Below, in pieces: positions 7,948 to 17,255 of a stretch of 64,000 nt of DNA; position 1 is the stretch's first letter; each line of letters begins with the position of its first letter. Location of the stretch: assembly GCF_003260975.1 (NCBI RefSeq), contig NZ_CP030041.1:2713001-2777000 (forward strand). The letters are read 5' to 3'. Both the position numbers and the translations under genes were made by a program. This DNA is from Echinicola strongylocentroti. GTDB lineage: Bacteria; Bacteroidota; Bacteroidia; Cytophagales; Cyclobacteriaceae. Under the pieces are notes generated by a model. That model was not told where the DNA came from, ran no database searches, and worked only from the letters and a program-made list of their open reading frames with translations.

Positions 7948-10413
7948 ATGGTAAAAAGCCTCACGTTTCAGCAATTGACCCTTATCACCCAAGGCCAAAC
8001 CGTCCTGCAAGACAGAGAAGACCAGCCTGTCAGGTACATCAGTACAGATTCCAGAAAGATCATTCATGGCCAGCAGACGCTGTTTATTGCCTTAAAGGGA
8101 TTTAAGGTTGATGGCCATGATTATCTAAAAGATGCCTACGAAAAAGGGGTGCGGCTCTTTATTGTACAAAAACCGCTACTGCTCAATCAATTTCCGGGGA
8201 TTGCGGTCTTGCAGGTAAATGACGGTCTGAAGGCATTACAGGCCATTGCCAAATGGAATCGAAAGCAATTTGGGGGTACTGTCATAGGCATTACTGGCAG
8301 TAATGGCAAAACGATCATAAAGGAATGGCTCGGGCAGGTGCTGGCGAGTAAATTTGCGCTTGCAAAAAGCCCCAAAAGCTATAACAGCCAGACGGGAGTG
8401 CCGCTCTCGATATTTGGAATCGAAGAGTATCATAAAGCTGCCATTATCGAAGCTGGTATATCACAAGTGGGCGAAATGGCAAGACTCGAACGTATCATCC
8501 AACCGGATATCGGCATTCTGACCAATATCGGCACTGCACATGCGGAAGGTTTTTCCAGCCAAGAGCAAAAACTAAAGGAAAAAATAAAGCTTTTCAATGA
8601 TGCCCAACTGATCATTTACAGAAAGGACCACCCACTCATCCACCGCATTTTACAAGAGCATTTTGCTCCCTCAAGGCTGGTAGCGTGGTCCGAATACGCT
8701 GGTGCTGACTATACACTGTCCATCAAAAAAAACAACAATGGAAGCAAAATCACATTGATCAAGCCTGACCTGGGCATTTTCACCTTCCACAGTCCCTTCA
8801 CGGACGAAGCATCATTAGAAAATCTGCGACATACAATGGTGGCCAGCTTGGTACTGGGGCTGCCTGAACCGGAAATCCAGCAGGTCATTCCTGGGCTAAA
8901 CACTGTGGAAATGCGGCTTACGCTCAAGTCAGGAATCCACCAATGCCTCCTTATCGATGACACCTACAATAATGACTTGGCTGGACTCGATATAGCACTG
9001 GAGTTCATGAATACCCAACGGCCCAAAAAGAGAAAAATACTGATGCTCTCCGACCTATTGCAGGCAGGAAAAAAAGAAGATGTCTACAATAATGTCAGGG
9101 CACTGGTCAGGCATTACCAAGTGGACATGTTGCTGGGCGTGGGACAGGAAATCAGCCAGTTGGAAGAAAATCCACCATGCGAGAGCCATTTTTATCAGGA
9201 CACCGATCAGCTTTTGGAAGCTTTGGGCACGCTATCATTTCAGGATGACCTGATCTTGATCAAGGGAGCGAGGATGTACCGGTTTGAGCAAATTGTGGAT
9301 GCGCTGCAAGAGCGCCTTCACGGTACTGTACTAGAGATTAACCTGAATGCACTCAGAAGAAATTTTACTTTCTACAAAAGTCAATTGAAGCCATCTACCA
9401 AGGTAATGATCATGGTAAAGGCTTTTGCCTATGGAGGTGGAGCCACCGAAATAGCCCACCACCTACAACAGCTCAATGCGGACTACTTAGCTGTAGCCTA
9501 TACAGATGAAGGTGTCAGCTTACGTCAAGAACAGATTAACCTGCCGATCATGGTGCTCAATCCTGCACCAGAATCTTTTGGCAACCTCGTAAAGTACCAG
9601 CTCGAACCGGTGGTATATAGCCTGAGCTTCTTTAGGCAACTGGGAGCCTATTGCCATTCCAATCATACCAGCCTAAAAATCCACCTTGACCTGGACACGG
9701 GAATGCACAGATTAGGGTTTGGAGAAACCGACTTGGAAGCCTTAAGGGAAATGATCACAGCCTACCCGTCCTTGAAAGTGGCCAGTATGTACACTCATCT
9801 GGCCGGTGCTGATGAAGCCGACCACGAAGAATACACCAAGCGCCAACTGTCCCTATTCGAAGCCATGTGCAAGACGGTCAAAGGTTTTCTGGGCTATTCC
9901 CCTTTGGTACATGCGCTAAACTCAGCGGGCATTGTCCGCTATCCGGATTTTCAAATGGACATGGTAAGGCTGGGAATAGGCCTGTATGGCGTAGAAGTCA
10001 ACGGCCTCCACCAAGAAGCACTCCAGCCGGTAAGTGTGCTGAAGACTACCATCTCACAACTCAAATCGCTCAAGAAAGGTGAAACGGTAGGTTATGGCCG
10101 GAAAGGAGTGATGGCCAGTGATGGCCAGATCGCCACTATTGCCATCGGATATGCAGATGGCTACGACAGAAGATTCAGCAACGGTAAAGGCCAAGTGCTT
10201 ATCCATGGAAAAAAAGCCGCCGTGATCGGGAATGTATGTATGGACATGACCATGATAGAGGTCACCGGAATGGATGTCCACGAAGGGGATGAAGTCATCA
10301 TCTATGGAGAAGGATTGTCCCTGAAAGAACAGGCTACTGCCATTGGCACTATTCCCTATGAGCTACTGACCAACATCAGCAGTAGGGTAAAGCGGGTTTA
10401 TTTTATGGATTGA
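7948..10413 (+). CDS. murF-alr: Bifunctional MurF ligase / alanine racemase
   Basis: 821 aa, a natural fusion typical of Bacteroidota. Residues 1 to about 450 are MurF: UDP-MurNAc-tripeptide:D-Ala-D-Ala ligase with an ATP loop (IGITGSNGKTIIKEW), GISQVGEMARLE and the C-terminal LLIDDTYNNDLAGLD block. Residues about 455-821 are a fold-III PLP alanine racemase: VMIMVKAFAYGGGATEIA carries the PLP lysine (AFAYG replaces the more usual AYGHG), followed by LDTGMHRLGF, NSAGIVRYPDFQMDMVRLGI and the catalytic-tyrosine region VGYGRKGV plus GNVCMDMTMIEV. It therefore makes D-Ala and uses D-Ala-D-Ala in one polypeptide. Cytoplasmic; essential peptidoglycan synthesis. Confidence 0.96.
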   Translation: MVKSLTFQQLTLITQGQTVLQDREDQPVRYISTDSRKIIHGQQTLFIALKGFKVDGHDYLKDAYEKGVRLFIVQKPLLLNQFPGIAVLQVNDGLKALQAIAKWNRKQFGGTVIGITGSNGKTIIKEWLGQVLASKFALAKSPKSYNSQTGVPLSIFGIEEYHKAAIIEAGISQVGEMARLERIIQPDIGILTNIGTAHAEGFSSQEQKLKEKIKLFNDAQLIIYRKDHPLIHRILQEHFAPSRLVAWSEYAGADYTLSIKKNNNGSKITLIKPDLGIFTFHSPFTDEASLENLRHTMVASLVLGLPEPEIQQVIPGLNTVEMRLTLKSGIHQCLLIDDTYNNDLAGLDIALEFMNTQRPKKRKILMLSDLLQAGKKEDVYNNVRALVRHYQVDMLLGVGQEISQLEENPPCESHFYQDTDQLLEALGTLSFQDDLILIKGARMYRFEQIVDALQERLHGTVLEINLNALRRNFTFYKSQLKPSTKVMIMVKAFAYGGGATEIAHHLQQLNADYLAVAYTDEGVSLRQEQINLPIMVLNPAPESFGNLVKYQLEPVVYSLSFFRQLGAYCHSNHTSLKIHLDLDTGMHRLGFGETDLEALREMITAYPSLKVASMYTHLAGADEADHEEYTKRQLSLFEAMCKTVKGFLGYSPLVHALNSAGIVRYPDFQMDMVRLGIGLYGVEVNGLHQEALQPVSVLKTTISQLKSLKKGETVGYGRKGVMASDGQIATIAIGYADGYDRRFSNGKGQVLIHGKKAAVIGNVCMDMTMIEVTGMDVHEGDEVIIYGEGLSLKEQATAIGTIPYELLTNISSRVKRVYFMD

Positions 10414-10424
10414 CCTTTACAAAA

Positions 10425-10443
10425 CAGCCCTTTTACCAGGCTG
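10425..10443. terminator. Weak hairpin between convergent genes
   Basis: Short inverted repeat CAGCC / GGCTG with a 9-nt loop between the convergent murF-alr and wecB genes. There are few T residues on either side, so it is a weak terminator at best. Confidence 0.3.
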
Positions 10444-10449
10444 CTTGAT

Positions 10450-11550
10450 TCATGATTGACCATAGATTTCAACGAGGATGTTGACTATTCTTTCTGCAGT
10501 GTGGCCATCCCATTGTGGAATCCCCTGGTATTGTTTCCATTCGCCCGACAGGATTTTTTCCAAATAGGGCTTAAGCTTGCTAGGGTCAGTGCCCACAAGT
10601 TCATTGGTACCTAGCTCAATGGTTTCGGGCCTTTCGGTATTGTCCCTGAGTGTCAGGCAAGGAACGTTCATGACAGAAGCCTCTTCGGTGATCCCACCAG
10701 AGTCAGTAATGACCCCTTTGGCATGCTTGACGAGGTAATTGAACTCCAAGTAAGAAAGTGGCTCCAGATAATGGAGGTTTGGATGCTGTACGCCGATATT
10801 TTTTAGGATCTTCGCCGTCCTGGGATGAACAGGAAAAAGCACAGGCATTCCTCCAGTACCTTCCAAAATCGCCTCCATTGTCGCTTTCAATTTAGCTTCC
10901 TCATCTACATTGGCAGGTCGATGAAGTGTCAGCACAAAATAAGCATTGGCCTGAAGGCCGTTGAAAACTTCTCCGGATGGTCGTTTGAATTTTGGCTGTT
11001 GGCTGAGCAACGTGTCGATCATGGTGTTGCCGACAAAATGGATACGATGACCTTCCACACCAGCTTTTTTGAGGTTTTCATTGGCCAGAGCAGAGGTAGT
11101 AAAAAAGTGATCAGTAATGCTATCAGTAACCATTCTATTGATTTCCTCAGGCATACTAAGGTCACCGGAGCGGATACCGCCTTCTACGTGGACTACTGGT
11201 ACCAGCAGCTTTTTGGCAGTGATGCTACAGGCAAGGGTAGAAGTCACATCTCCCACTACCAATACCACATCAGGGCGATTGGCCACCAGCTCTTTTTCAA
11301 AACCTACCATAATGGCAGCCGTCTGTTCGGCTTGGCTACCTCCTCCTGCACCCAAGTTGACATCCGGATCCGGGATGTCCAACTGTTCAAAAAAGTCACC
11401 GGACATCTTGCGATCATAGTGCTGACCAGTATGGACCAACCTATATTGGATGGAATGGCCGGATTTTTGCCAACCTTGGATCGCATGTATGATCGGTGCT
11501 ATCTTCATGAAGTTTGGCCTGGCCCCGGCGATCAATGTGATTTGAAGCAT
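10450..11550 (-). CDS. wecB: UDP-N-acetylglucosamine 2-epimerase (non-hydrolysing)
   Basis: 366 aa, full length. It interconverts UDP-GlcNAc and UDP-ManNAc in the cytoplasm, supplying ManNAc-type sugars for surface polysaccharide. Motifs: AGARPNFMKIAPI near the N-terminus, LVHTGQHYD, VVGDVTST, HVEGGIRSGD, VLTLHRPANVD, the catalytic region DSGGITEEASVMNVPCLTLR and NTERPETIELGTN. Divergent from the lipoprotein/Wzi pair, a surface-polysaccharide neighbourhood. It starts MLQITLIAGARPN. Confidence 0.95.
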   Translation of the reverse strand: MLQITLIAGARPNFMKIAPIIHAIQGWQKSGHSIQYRLVHTGQHYDRKMSGDFFEQLDIPDPDVNLGAGGGSQAEQTAAIMVGFEKELVANRPDVVLVVGDVTSTLACSITAKKLLVPVVHVEGGIRSGDLSMPEEINRMVTDSITDHFFTTSALANENLKKAGVEGHRIHFVGNTMIDTLLSQQPKFKRPSGEVFNGLQANAYFVLTLHRPANVDEEAKLKATMEAILEGTGGMPVLFPVHPRTAKILKNIGVQHPNLHYLEPLSYLEFNYLVKHAKGVITDSGGITEEASVMNVPCLTLRDNTERPETIELGTNELVGTDPSKLKPYLEKILSGEWKQYQGIPQWDGHTAERIVNILVEIYGQS

Positions 11551-11681
11551 TTTGATGGCTTTTTATAATAATGGAACGTGATGGTCACAGCTAATCTCTG
11601 CGAATATACACATTCTAGGGCTGGTTGTTTATAGAATAATGGCCCTATTTGCATGGTTTTCGGGGCAATACAAGATTTACT

Positions 11682-11708
11682 AAAGTCGGGATCACCGACT
11701 TTCTTTTA
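11682..11708 (+). terminator. Terminator-like hairpin in a divergent intergenic region
   Basis: Perfect 8-bp stem AAAGTCGG / CCGACTTT with a 5-nt loop, then TTCTTTTAATTT. It lies between divergent starts (wecB and the lipoprotein gene), where no plus-strand gene ends. It could end a short unannotated transcript, insulate the promoter just downstream, or be a relic. Confidence 0.5.
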
Positions 11709-11716
11709 ATTTCCCT

Positions 11717-11724
11717 TATATTTG
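11717..11724 (+). promoter_or_regulatory. Candidate -7 promoter element of the lipoprotein/Wzi operon
   Basis: TATATTTG matches TAnnTTTG exactly, 90 bp before the lipoprotein ATG. No TTTG is seen at the expected -33 spacing; the terminator-like hairpin occupies that region. Confidence 0.45.
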
Positions 11725-11813
11725 TGTGCTCGAAAAAAAATCGGGCAAATGCCTGTCCTTCAATGGATAAAAACAGTAAACGAATAATTAATTAAATCCG
11801 GATCTATTACTCC

Positions 11814-12482
11814 ATGCAGTTTATTACCCCCAAGTTTGCATTACTATTTTTTCTGCTCATTTCCCTGACTGTACTCCTAAGTTCTTGCCAAGAAGATGAA
11901 CTGATGGGAGAGGTGTTGGTTTACGAAAATGATTTTTCGGCACCGGCCAACCTATCGGGAATAGAAAACGGGAAACTAATGGTCTTCCAGGAAGACACCG
12001 TGTTGGGCAACTATAATAACGAAGAAGTCACCATTGCCGTAACAGGAATGCCTAGCCACAATACCGTGCGCGTGGTAATTGAACTTTTGGTTCACGATAG
12101 CTGGGACGGGAACAATACCGGGGCAAGTGGTCCAGATTATTGGTTTCTGAATGTAGATGGCGCACAGCTCCTCAACACTACTTTCTCCAACTCCCCCTGC
12201 ACCCCTTCCTATTGTATTTACCAGTCCTACCCCAACCAATATGGACGACTAAACGACCCTAAAACAGGCGCTGACGAGACAGACCTGCCCGGATTGTGCC
12301 AGTATGCTGACACTCCCGGATGGACCACAAAATACACCATCAGTAAACTCATTGCCCACACAGGCCCTGCTATATCCATCACCTGTGGAGATCAATTATT
12401 GCAGGAAAATGCTCCTTCGGCCATCTGTGATGAGAGCTGGTCTCTATCAAAAATCGAAGTAAGCGCCCTTTCAGTCAAGTAA
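11814..12482 (+). CDS. Hypothetical lipoprotein upstream of a Wzi-like protein
   Basis: 222 aa. A hydrophobic N-terminus ends in a lipobox (VLLSSCQED, lipid-anchored Cys at about residue 25), so it is anchored in an envelope membrane. The mature part looks like an all-beta extracellular domain, with repeated Asn/Gly/Asp-rich turns (HDSWDGNNTGASGPDYWFLN) and several Cys that could form disulfides (SPCTPSYC). No family recognised; a carbohydrate-binding fold is possible but unproven. Its TAA is immediately followed by the next gene, so the two form one transcription unit. Confidence 0.75.
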   Translation: MQFITPKFALLFFLLISLTVLLSSCQEDELMGEVLVYENDFSAPANLSGIENGKLMVFQEDTVLGNYNNEEVTIAVTGMPSHNTVRVVIELLVHDSWDGNNTGASGPDYWFLNVDGAQLLNTTFSNSPCTPSYCIYQSYPNQYGRLNDPKTGADETDLPGLCQYADTPGWTTKYTISKLIAHTGPAISITCGDQLLQENAPSAICDESWSLSKIEVSALSVK

Positions 12483-12506
12483 ATGTTACGATCAACAGAT
12501 ATTATC

Positions 12507-14198
12507 ATGCCATTTCGTTTCAAATCCCTTTTATTGCTATTGCTGTTCATGTTGCCACTAGCGGCAATGGCCCAAACGGCCAACTTGAATGCTCCATTTC
12601 TGGAAGATTACCTGAGGAGACAGCAATTGATCGGAAAATTCAACAAGAATTTTTCCTTTAACCTTCGCCCACTCACTCCAACAGTAGACGATCTAGAAGG
12701 AGAGTTTGGTGACAAAGGGAGCGTCTATACCAAGCTATACGGTTATAATGACGAACAAGTGTTTGACGATGGCAAAGGGATCGTAAAGCCCCTTCCCATA
12801 TTCGTAAACGCACAATTCAACTCCAACTATTCCTTTGGGATCAACGATGGGGCCATGATTCCAAACAGGGGCTTGCAGGTTTTGCTGAGCGGAGGTGTAT
12901 ATATCGAATATGGAGGACTAAGTGTACAGCTGCAGCCGGAACTGATCAGTGCCCAAAACAAGGATTTTGAAGGCTTCCCTACTGACCACTGGGGAAGTAC
13001 CTGGCGCCATTATTATGAGTGGCTGAATACAAGCGATATTCCTGAGCGGTTTGGCAATGGGGCATACACCAAATTCTTACCGGGACAATCCAGTATTAAA
13101 TACACCTACCGTGACTTTTCAGTGGGTATCTCCACAGAGAGCCTTTGGTGGGGACCGGGAAAGAGGAACTCCCTGCTCATGAGCAATAATGCACCTGGTT
13201 TTTTACACGCTACGCTGGAGACCAAGCGCCCCGTGAAAACAGCCATTGGCTATTTTGAAGGACAGTTGATCGCAGGCAAACTCCAAAACTCAGGTTATCT
13301 GCCTCCCAAATCAGGCTACTATAACCAGCATAGCCCCCTTCATATTTCCAAAAGGGATGAGGACTGGCGCTACCTATCAGGCATTTCGGTGAGCTACCAG
13401 CCCAAGTGGGTGCCTGGTCTGAGTGTAGGCTACAGCAGTGTATCCCAAATGTACCATAATGATATGGATAGCTTTGGTGATTACCTGCCGATCTTCAATG
13501 GTGAAAAGGGCCCAAAAAACGTCGAAAACCCAGACCGTGATCAGCGTAACCAGCTGAGTTCAGGGTATTTTCGATGGATGAGCCATGATGGATTATTTGA
13601 ATTTTATGGCGAATACGGATCCAATGGCAATAGTCGCCAGCTTAGGGATTTTCTGACCAATCCCGACCTGAACAGGGCATTTACCTTTGGTTTCAGTAAC
13701 CTCATCCCGCTGCGAAAAGAAAACGCTTTTATCCAAATCAGCTCCGAAATGACCCAAACCGGCCAAACGGTTCGGGAAGCAATCGTTTCTTATAATTCAT
13801 GGTACACCCACCCTTATGTAAGGCACGGATATACGCACATGGGCCAGGTTTTGGGAGCAGGTAATGGCCCTGGCAGTAATGTCATCTTTGTGGAAGCCAG
13901 TTATGTACAGGACTTCAAAAAAATAGGTGTTACGATGGAGCGAATCGTTTATAATAACGATTTTTACTATGAACGCTTTGAAATAATCAAAGATTGGCGG
14001 CGCAAGTACATTGACTTGGTTCCATCATTGATCGCCAACTGGAGGTTTAACGACATCTTACTTTCAGGAAAGCTACAATATGTCAATACCCTGAATTACA
14101 AATGGTACCTTGAAAACGACCCCAACAAGTATTTCACAGCGGGCTGGGACAGGACCAATTTTGTTGGCCAAGTAAGTTTGATGTATTTGTTCGACTAA
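12507..14198 (+). CDS. Capsule assembly Wzi-family outer-membrane protein
   Basis: 563 aa from the ATG at 12507, which gives a clean signal peptide (MPFRFKSLLLLLLFMLPLAA, ending MAQ). An ATG at 12483 directly after the previous stop is the alternative. The body resembles Wzi, the outer-membrane lectin barrel that holds capsular polysaccharide at the surface. Seen: the GPGKRNSLLMSNNAPGF segment after STESLWW, long strand-turn alternation and an aromatic C-terminal region (SLMYLFD). Family assignment is from these patterns and length. Together with the lipoprotein and nearby wecB it points to a capsule or exopolysaccharide attachment role. Confidence 0.85.
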   Translation: MPFRFKSLLLLLLFMLPLAAMAQTANLNAPFLEDYLRRQQLIGKFNKNFSFNLRPLTPTVDDLEGEFGDKGSVYTKLYGYNDEQVFDDGKGIVKPLPIFVNAQFNSNYSFGINDGAMIPNRGLQVLLSGGVYIEYGGLSVQLQPELISAQNKDFEGFPTDHWGSTWRHYYEWLNTSDIPERFGNGAYTKFLPGQSSIKYTYRDFSVGISTESLWWGPGKRNSLLMSNNAPGFLHATLETKRPVKTAIGYFEGQLIAGKLQNSGYLPPKSGYYNQHSPLHISKRDEDWRYLSGISVSYQPKWVPGLSVGYSSVSQMYHNDMDSFGDYLPIFNGEKGPKNVENPDRDQRNQLSSGYFRWMSHDGLFEFYGEYGSNGNSRQLRDFLTNPDLNRAFTFGFSNLIPLRKENAFIQISSEMTQTGQTVREAIVSYNSWYTHPYVRHGYTHMGQVLGAGNGPGSNVIFVEASYVQDFKKIGVTMERIVYNNDFYYERFEIIKDWRRKYIDLVPSLIANWRFNDILLSGKLQYVNTLNYKWYLENDPNKYFTAGWDRTNFVGQVSLMYLFD

Positions 14199-14216
14199 AC
14201 TAAAACACTGCAAGGG

Positions 14217-15395
14217 TCAAATCACCTCATTCAATCCAAAATAGAAGGCTGTCTGGTCGCCAAAACCAAAGTCAATGCGGATGTTGATCCCTTCATCCAT
14301 GAACTTATAGCGAAACCCAAATCCAGCGCCATAATGGAACCTGTCAAAGCCATATTGGGATAGCTTCTCCGCCACTTGGCCGGTACTCCCAAAAAACACT
14401 AGCCCGAGGCTTCTATAAATGGGCATGCGTAGTTCTGCTTGATATACCATGGCAAGTTGGTCACGGTACCTTCCTTCAAAATACCCCCTCATTCGCTTGC
14501 TTCCGCCCAAGAGTGAGGTTTGCTGAAAAGGTGCTACTCCATCCACAAAACTCCAATATCCCTGAACGGCCAGCACCTTGTTTTTCCATACAGGAATGTA
14601 TTTGCGAAGATCCACCTCATAGCGGTTATACGTGTAGTCACTGCCAAAAAAATCATGATAAGTTATCCATGAAACCTGATGAAAAGACCCCTTGTCCGGC
14701 TGGAAAATATCATTTCTCGAATCATAGTTGATTTTAAGCCCTATGCCAGCGACTTGTGGACTGTTGCTACCGGGGATCGTCCCACCGGCGAGCAGCCCTC
14801 CCTCTTCTTTTTTATAAACTTCTTCTGTTCTATATTCCATCCATGGCCCCACATACACATTGGGTAGAATTTTCCGCATATAGTTAAGCCGAAGATAAAA
14901 ATAGCGGCTAGAATAGTCTTCCATATTGTCTGCAGGTAAATCATTCCCTATGCCATAAAATTCAAAGGGATAATTGGCCAATTCCAAACTGGCATTGAAA
15001 AAGTCCCTATTGTCGTTTTTCCACAAATCAATGTCCATTTCCAGAATGGCCTGCTTCTTCAAGGTGTAAATAAAAGTAATGGGCATGGAAGAAGGCCGGA
15101 GACGTTCAGAGGCACCGACTTGGGGCTTAAACACCTTGATGGCGCCAAGACCCAATCCCAAACTGGTTTCAGGCGAATAAGTAACCACCGGGATAAATGA
15201 CCAAGTGTCGGTGCTCATCCAATCCAATACATCGTCCGCAGTATTTAGCAACTGGTCATGGAAAGGTTCCTTGGCGACCGAATCCATGGCTATGCTGTCC
15301 ACCTGCCCTTGGGCCAATGGGGACCATAAGCAAAATAGCAAACTCACCAAAAACGGAACAGGGGATATTTTATGCGTCAGCATGGTAGCAGTCAA
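14217..15395 (-). CDS. BamA/TamA-family outer-membrane protein (D15-like), short form
   Basis: 392 aa with a signal peptide (ending AQGQ). After a short N-terminal segment the remainder is a 16-strand-type Omp85 barrel: PVVTYSPETSLGLGLGAIKVF, YDSRNDIFQPDKGSFHQVSW, LLGGSKRMRGYFEGRYRDQ (the conserved RGY/RGF motif) and GAGFGFRYKF...IRIDFGFG near the C-terminus. POTRA domains are absent or reduced, unlike true BamA (about 800 aa), so it is a short Omp85 relative whose cargo is unknown. Convergent with the Wzi gene across 18 bp. Confidence 0.88.
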   Translation of the reverse strand: MTATMLTHKISPVPFLVSLLFCLWSPLAQGQVDSIAMDSVAKEPFHDQLLNTADDVLDWMSTDTWSFIPVVTYSPETSLGLGLGAIKVFKPQVGASERLRPSSMPITFIYTLKKQAILEMDIDLWKNDNRDFFNASLELANYPFEFYGIGNDLPADNMEDYSSRYFYLRLNYMRKILPNVYVGPWMEYRTEEVYKKEEGGLLAGGTIPGSNSPQVAGIGLKINYDSRNDIFQPDKGSFHQVSWITYHDFFGSDYTYNRYEVDLRKYIPVWKNKVLAVQGYWSFVDGVAPFQQTSLLGGSKRMRGYFEGRYRDQLAMVYQAELRMPIYRSLGLVFFGSTGQVAEKLSQYGFDRFHYGAGFGFRYKFMDEGINIRIDFGFGDQTAFYFGLNEVI

Positions 15396-15474
15396 CAGAA
15401 CAGGTTAAATAATGGGTAAAAGTACTCCAAAACCACGAGATCCGAGAAAGAATACCGGAAATTCTTCCCCTTTC

Positions 15475-16167
15475 CTATTTCATGCGCCAGAGACGCCACC
15501 ATGGTGTGCCCGGTGAATCGTGGTGCTCATAATGATAGCCAAAAAAATAACAGCTCAAGAATGCCCAGAGGTGGTTTTTGACCTGTGAACCTGACTTATG
15601 CCGATTAGGGTGCTCGCCACGATGAGGCAAGTATGTACCAAAATAAAAAAGCTGAAATGTAGAGAGGATAGCTGGCACCATCCAAAACAAAACCAAATTG
15701 GGCAACGGGAAGAAAACCTGCAGCCCCCAAAATGCCAAACCCATTAACACCAGTTGGAGAGGAGACAGGTAAGTTGAAATAAAACTCCAGTACCATTTCC
15801 AGAAATGATCAGACTGATGGTAATCCGGGTCCTGCCCAGTGGCCACATAGCGGTGGTGTTCATGATGCTTGGGAAGTAACTTGTCATAGAAGTTAAAAGA
15901 AAACAATATAGCCGAAACCCAGCCTAGGGCCCTGTTCCAGAAAGCTTTTCGGGAGACACTTCCGTGCATAGCATCGTGAGCAGTGATAAAAAGCCCTGTG
16001 TACAAGTGCATTTGTACCAAAATGGCCAAATAAACCATCGGATTGGCATAATCAAATTGCCAATGCAGCAACACAGCAAGCGAAGTCAGCCATAGAGCAA
16101 TGATGAGCAAGGCGATCACGCTTCCTGCTGGATCAATGGACCGGTTGGGAAGTTTGGATGGACTCAT
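15475..16167 (-). CDS. crtW: Beta-carotene ketolase, CrtW type (membrane di-iron oxygenase)
   Basis: 230 aa, four or so membrane segments. His motifs of the membrane fatty-acid desaturase/hydroxylase superfamily are intact: HDAMH (64-68), HHEHH (101-105) and HYEHH (212-216). The FGTYLPHR block (176-183) and the tail PWWRLWRMK are characteristic of CrtW, which adds 4-keto groups to beta-ionone rings. Last gene of the carotenoid operon, but separated from ispH by a family A repeat of 195 bp. A plain fatty-acid desaturase is the alternative reading; context favours ketolase. The product would be a ketocarotenoid (inference). Confidence 0.85.
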   Translation of the reverse strand: MSPSKLPNRSIDPAGSVIALLIIALWLTSLAVLLHWQFDYANPMVYLAILVQMHLYTGLFITAHDAMHGSVSRKAFWNRALGWVSAILFSFNFYDKLLPKHHEHHRYVATGQDPDYHQSDHFWKWYWSFISTYLSPLQLVLMGLAFWGLQVFFPLPNLVLFWMVPAILSTFQLFYFGTYLPHRGEHPNRHKSGSQVKNHLWAFLSCYFFGYHYEHHDSPGTPWWRLWRMK

Positions 16168-16199
16168 TTTTCTCTAAAATTAGGTAAAAGGTAATTAAA

Positions 16200-16394
16200 C
16201 TCGGAATATGCATTAGCTTATCTATTGCGACCTGGTCCGCCGCGCGGACAAAATCAGCCGGTATGCTTTAGTTTTCGGTTTTATCTGGCAGCATGACAGA
16301 GTAACCGTCCGCTGCAGTGGACGCTCGCACCTCCAAACTAACCGATTTCATTGTACTTTCTGCTCCCATAACGATTCCTAATGCATAAACCGGG
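16200..16394 (+). repeat. Family A foldback element, copy A1
   Basis: 195 bp between identical 5-bp direct repeats TTAAA (16195-16199 and 16395-16399). Left end CTCGGAATATGCATTAGC, right end complementary (CCTAATGCATAAACCGGG). The interior differs from the common form: a GC-rich small hairpin (GTCCGCC...GCGGAC) and CTTTAGTTTTCGGTTTTATC are shared with the fragment at 61590. It separates ispH from crtW inside the carotenoid operon. Confidence 0.85.
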
Positions 16395-16403
16395 TTAAAA
16401 TAT

Positions 16404-17249
16404 TCAGTACCGTAGCAACTTTCCCTGCACTTCTTCCATTAGCCACATTGGGGTAGAGGTAGCCCCGCAAATCCCCACTGCATCTCCGCGATCAAATAAC
16501 TCGGAAGTGATTTGATCGGGATGTGAAACAAAAAAGGTACTTGGATTCTGTTGTTTGCACACTTCATAAAGGGCCCTGCCATTACTGGATTTGCTACCGC
16601 TCACAAACACGATCTTGTCGTATTTCGAGGCAAAAATCCTAAGTTCTTTGTCCCTGTTGGATACCTGACGGCAAATGGTGTCATTGGTTTGTACTTCGAT
16701 ACCTTTTTCCCGAAGTATGTTATTGATTTCATAAAATCGGTCGGTACTTTTGGTGGTTTGGCTGAAGAGGGTAATCTTCGAAGGCATTTTTTCAAAATCA
16801 AGTTCGGAGACATTCTGAAACACCACCGCTTCATTTCCTGTTTGTCCTAGCAGTCCTTCCACTTCTGCATGTCCGTGTTTGCCATAAATATAAATGGGCT
16901 CACTCCTATCAAAGGCATTTTTAATTCGGTTTTGAAGCTTCAGGACCACCGGGCAGCTCGCATCTACAAGTGTGAGGTCATTTTCAATGGCCAGCTTATA
17001 GGTTGCAGGTGGTTCTCCATGGGCTCGGATGAGCACTTTTTCATGGTGAAGGGTTTTTAGATCAGCGTGATTGATGATTTTAAGCCCTTTCTTGACCAAG
17101 CGCTTTACCTCTTCATCATTATGAACGATATCCCCTAAACAGTAAAGGTGCCCTTCTTGATCCAGCATGTCTTCTGCCATTTCGATAGCATACACCACTC
17201 CAAAGCAAAACCCAGAATTATGATCGATATATACGGACAAATCCAACAT
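16404..17249 (-). CDS. ispH: 4-hydroxy-3-methylbut-2-enyl diphosphate reductase
   Basis: 281 aa, full length. A [4Fe-4S] enzyme that makes IPP and DMAPP in the last MEP-pathway step. Cluster cysteines: Cys15 in GFCFGV, Cys99 in TLVDASCPVV, Cys193 in DTICRQVSNR; the catalytic region HGHAEVEG is present. It lies 6 bp after the lycopene cyclase gene in the carotenoid operon, so precursor supply is coupled to pigment synthesis. Start at the ATG giving MLDLSVYIDHNSGFCFG. Confidence 0.95.
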   Translation of the reverse strand: MLDLSVYIDHNSGFCFGVVYAIEMAEDMLDQEGHLYCLGDIVHNDEEVKRLVKKGLKIINHADLKTLHHEKVLIRAHGEPPATYKLAIENDLTLVDASCPVVLKLQNRIKNAFDRSEPIYIYGKHGHAEVEGLLGQTGNEAVVFQNVSELDFEKMPSKITLFSQTTKSTDRFYEINNILREKGIEVQTNDTICRQVSNRDKELRIFASKYDKIVFVSGSKSSNGRALYEVCKQQNPSTFFVSHPDQITSELFDRGDAVGICGATSTPMWLMEEVQGKLLRY

Positions 17250-17255
17250 ATCCTA

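Noticed and set aside
10825..11568. 247-codon plus-strand frame opposite wecB
   Set aside because: Antisense shadow of a gene with all WecB motifs; no start context or family match.
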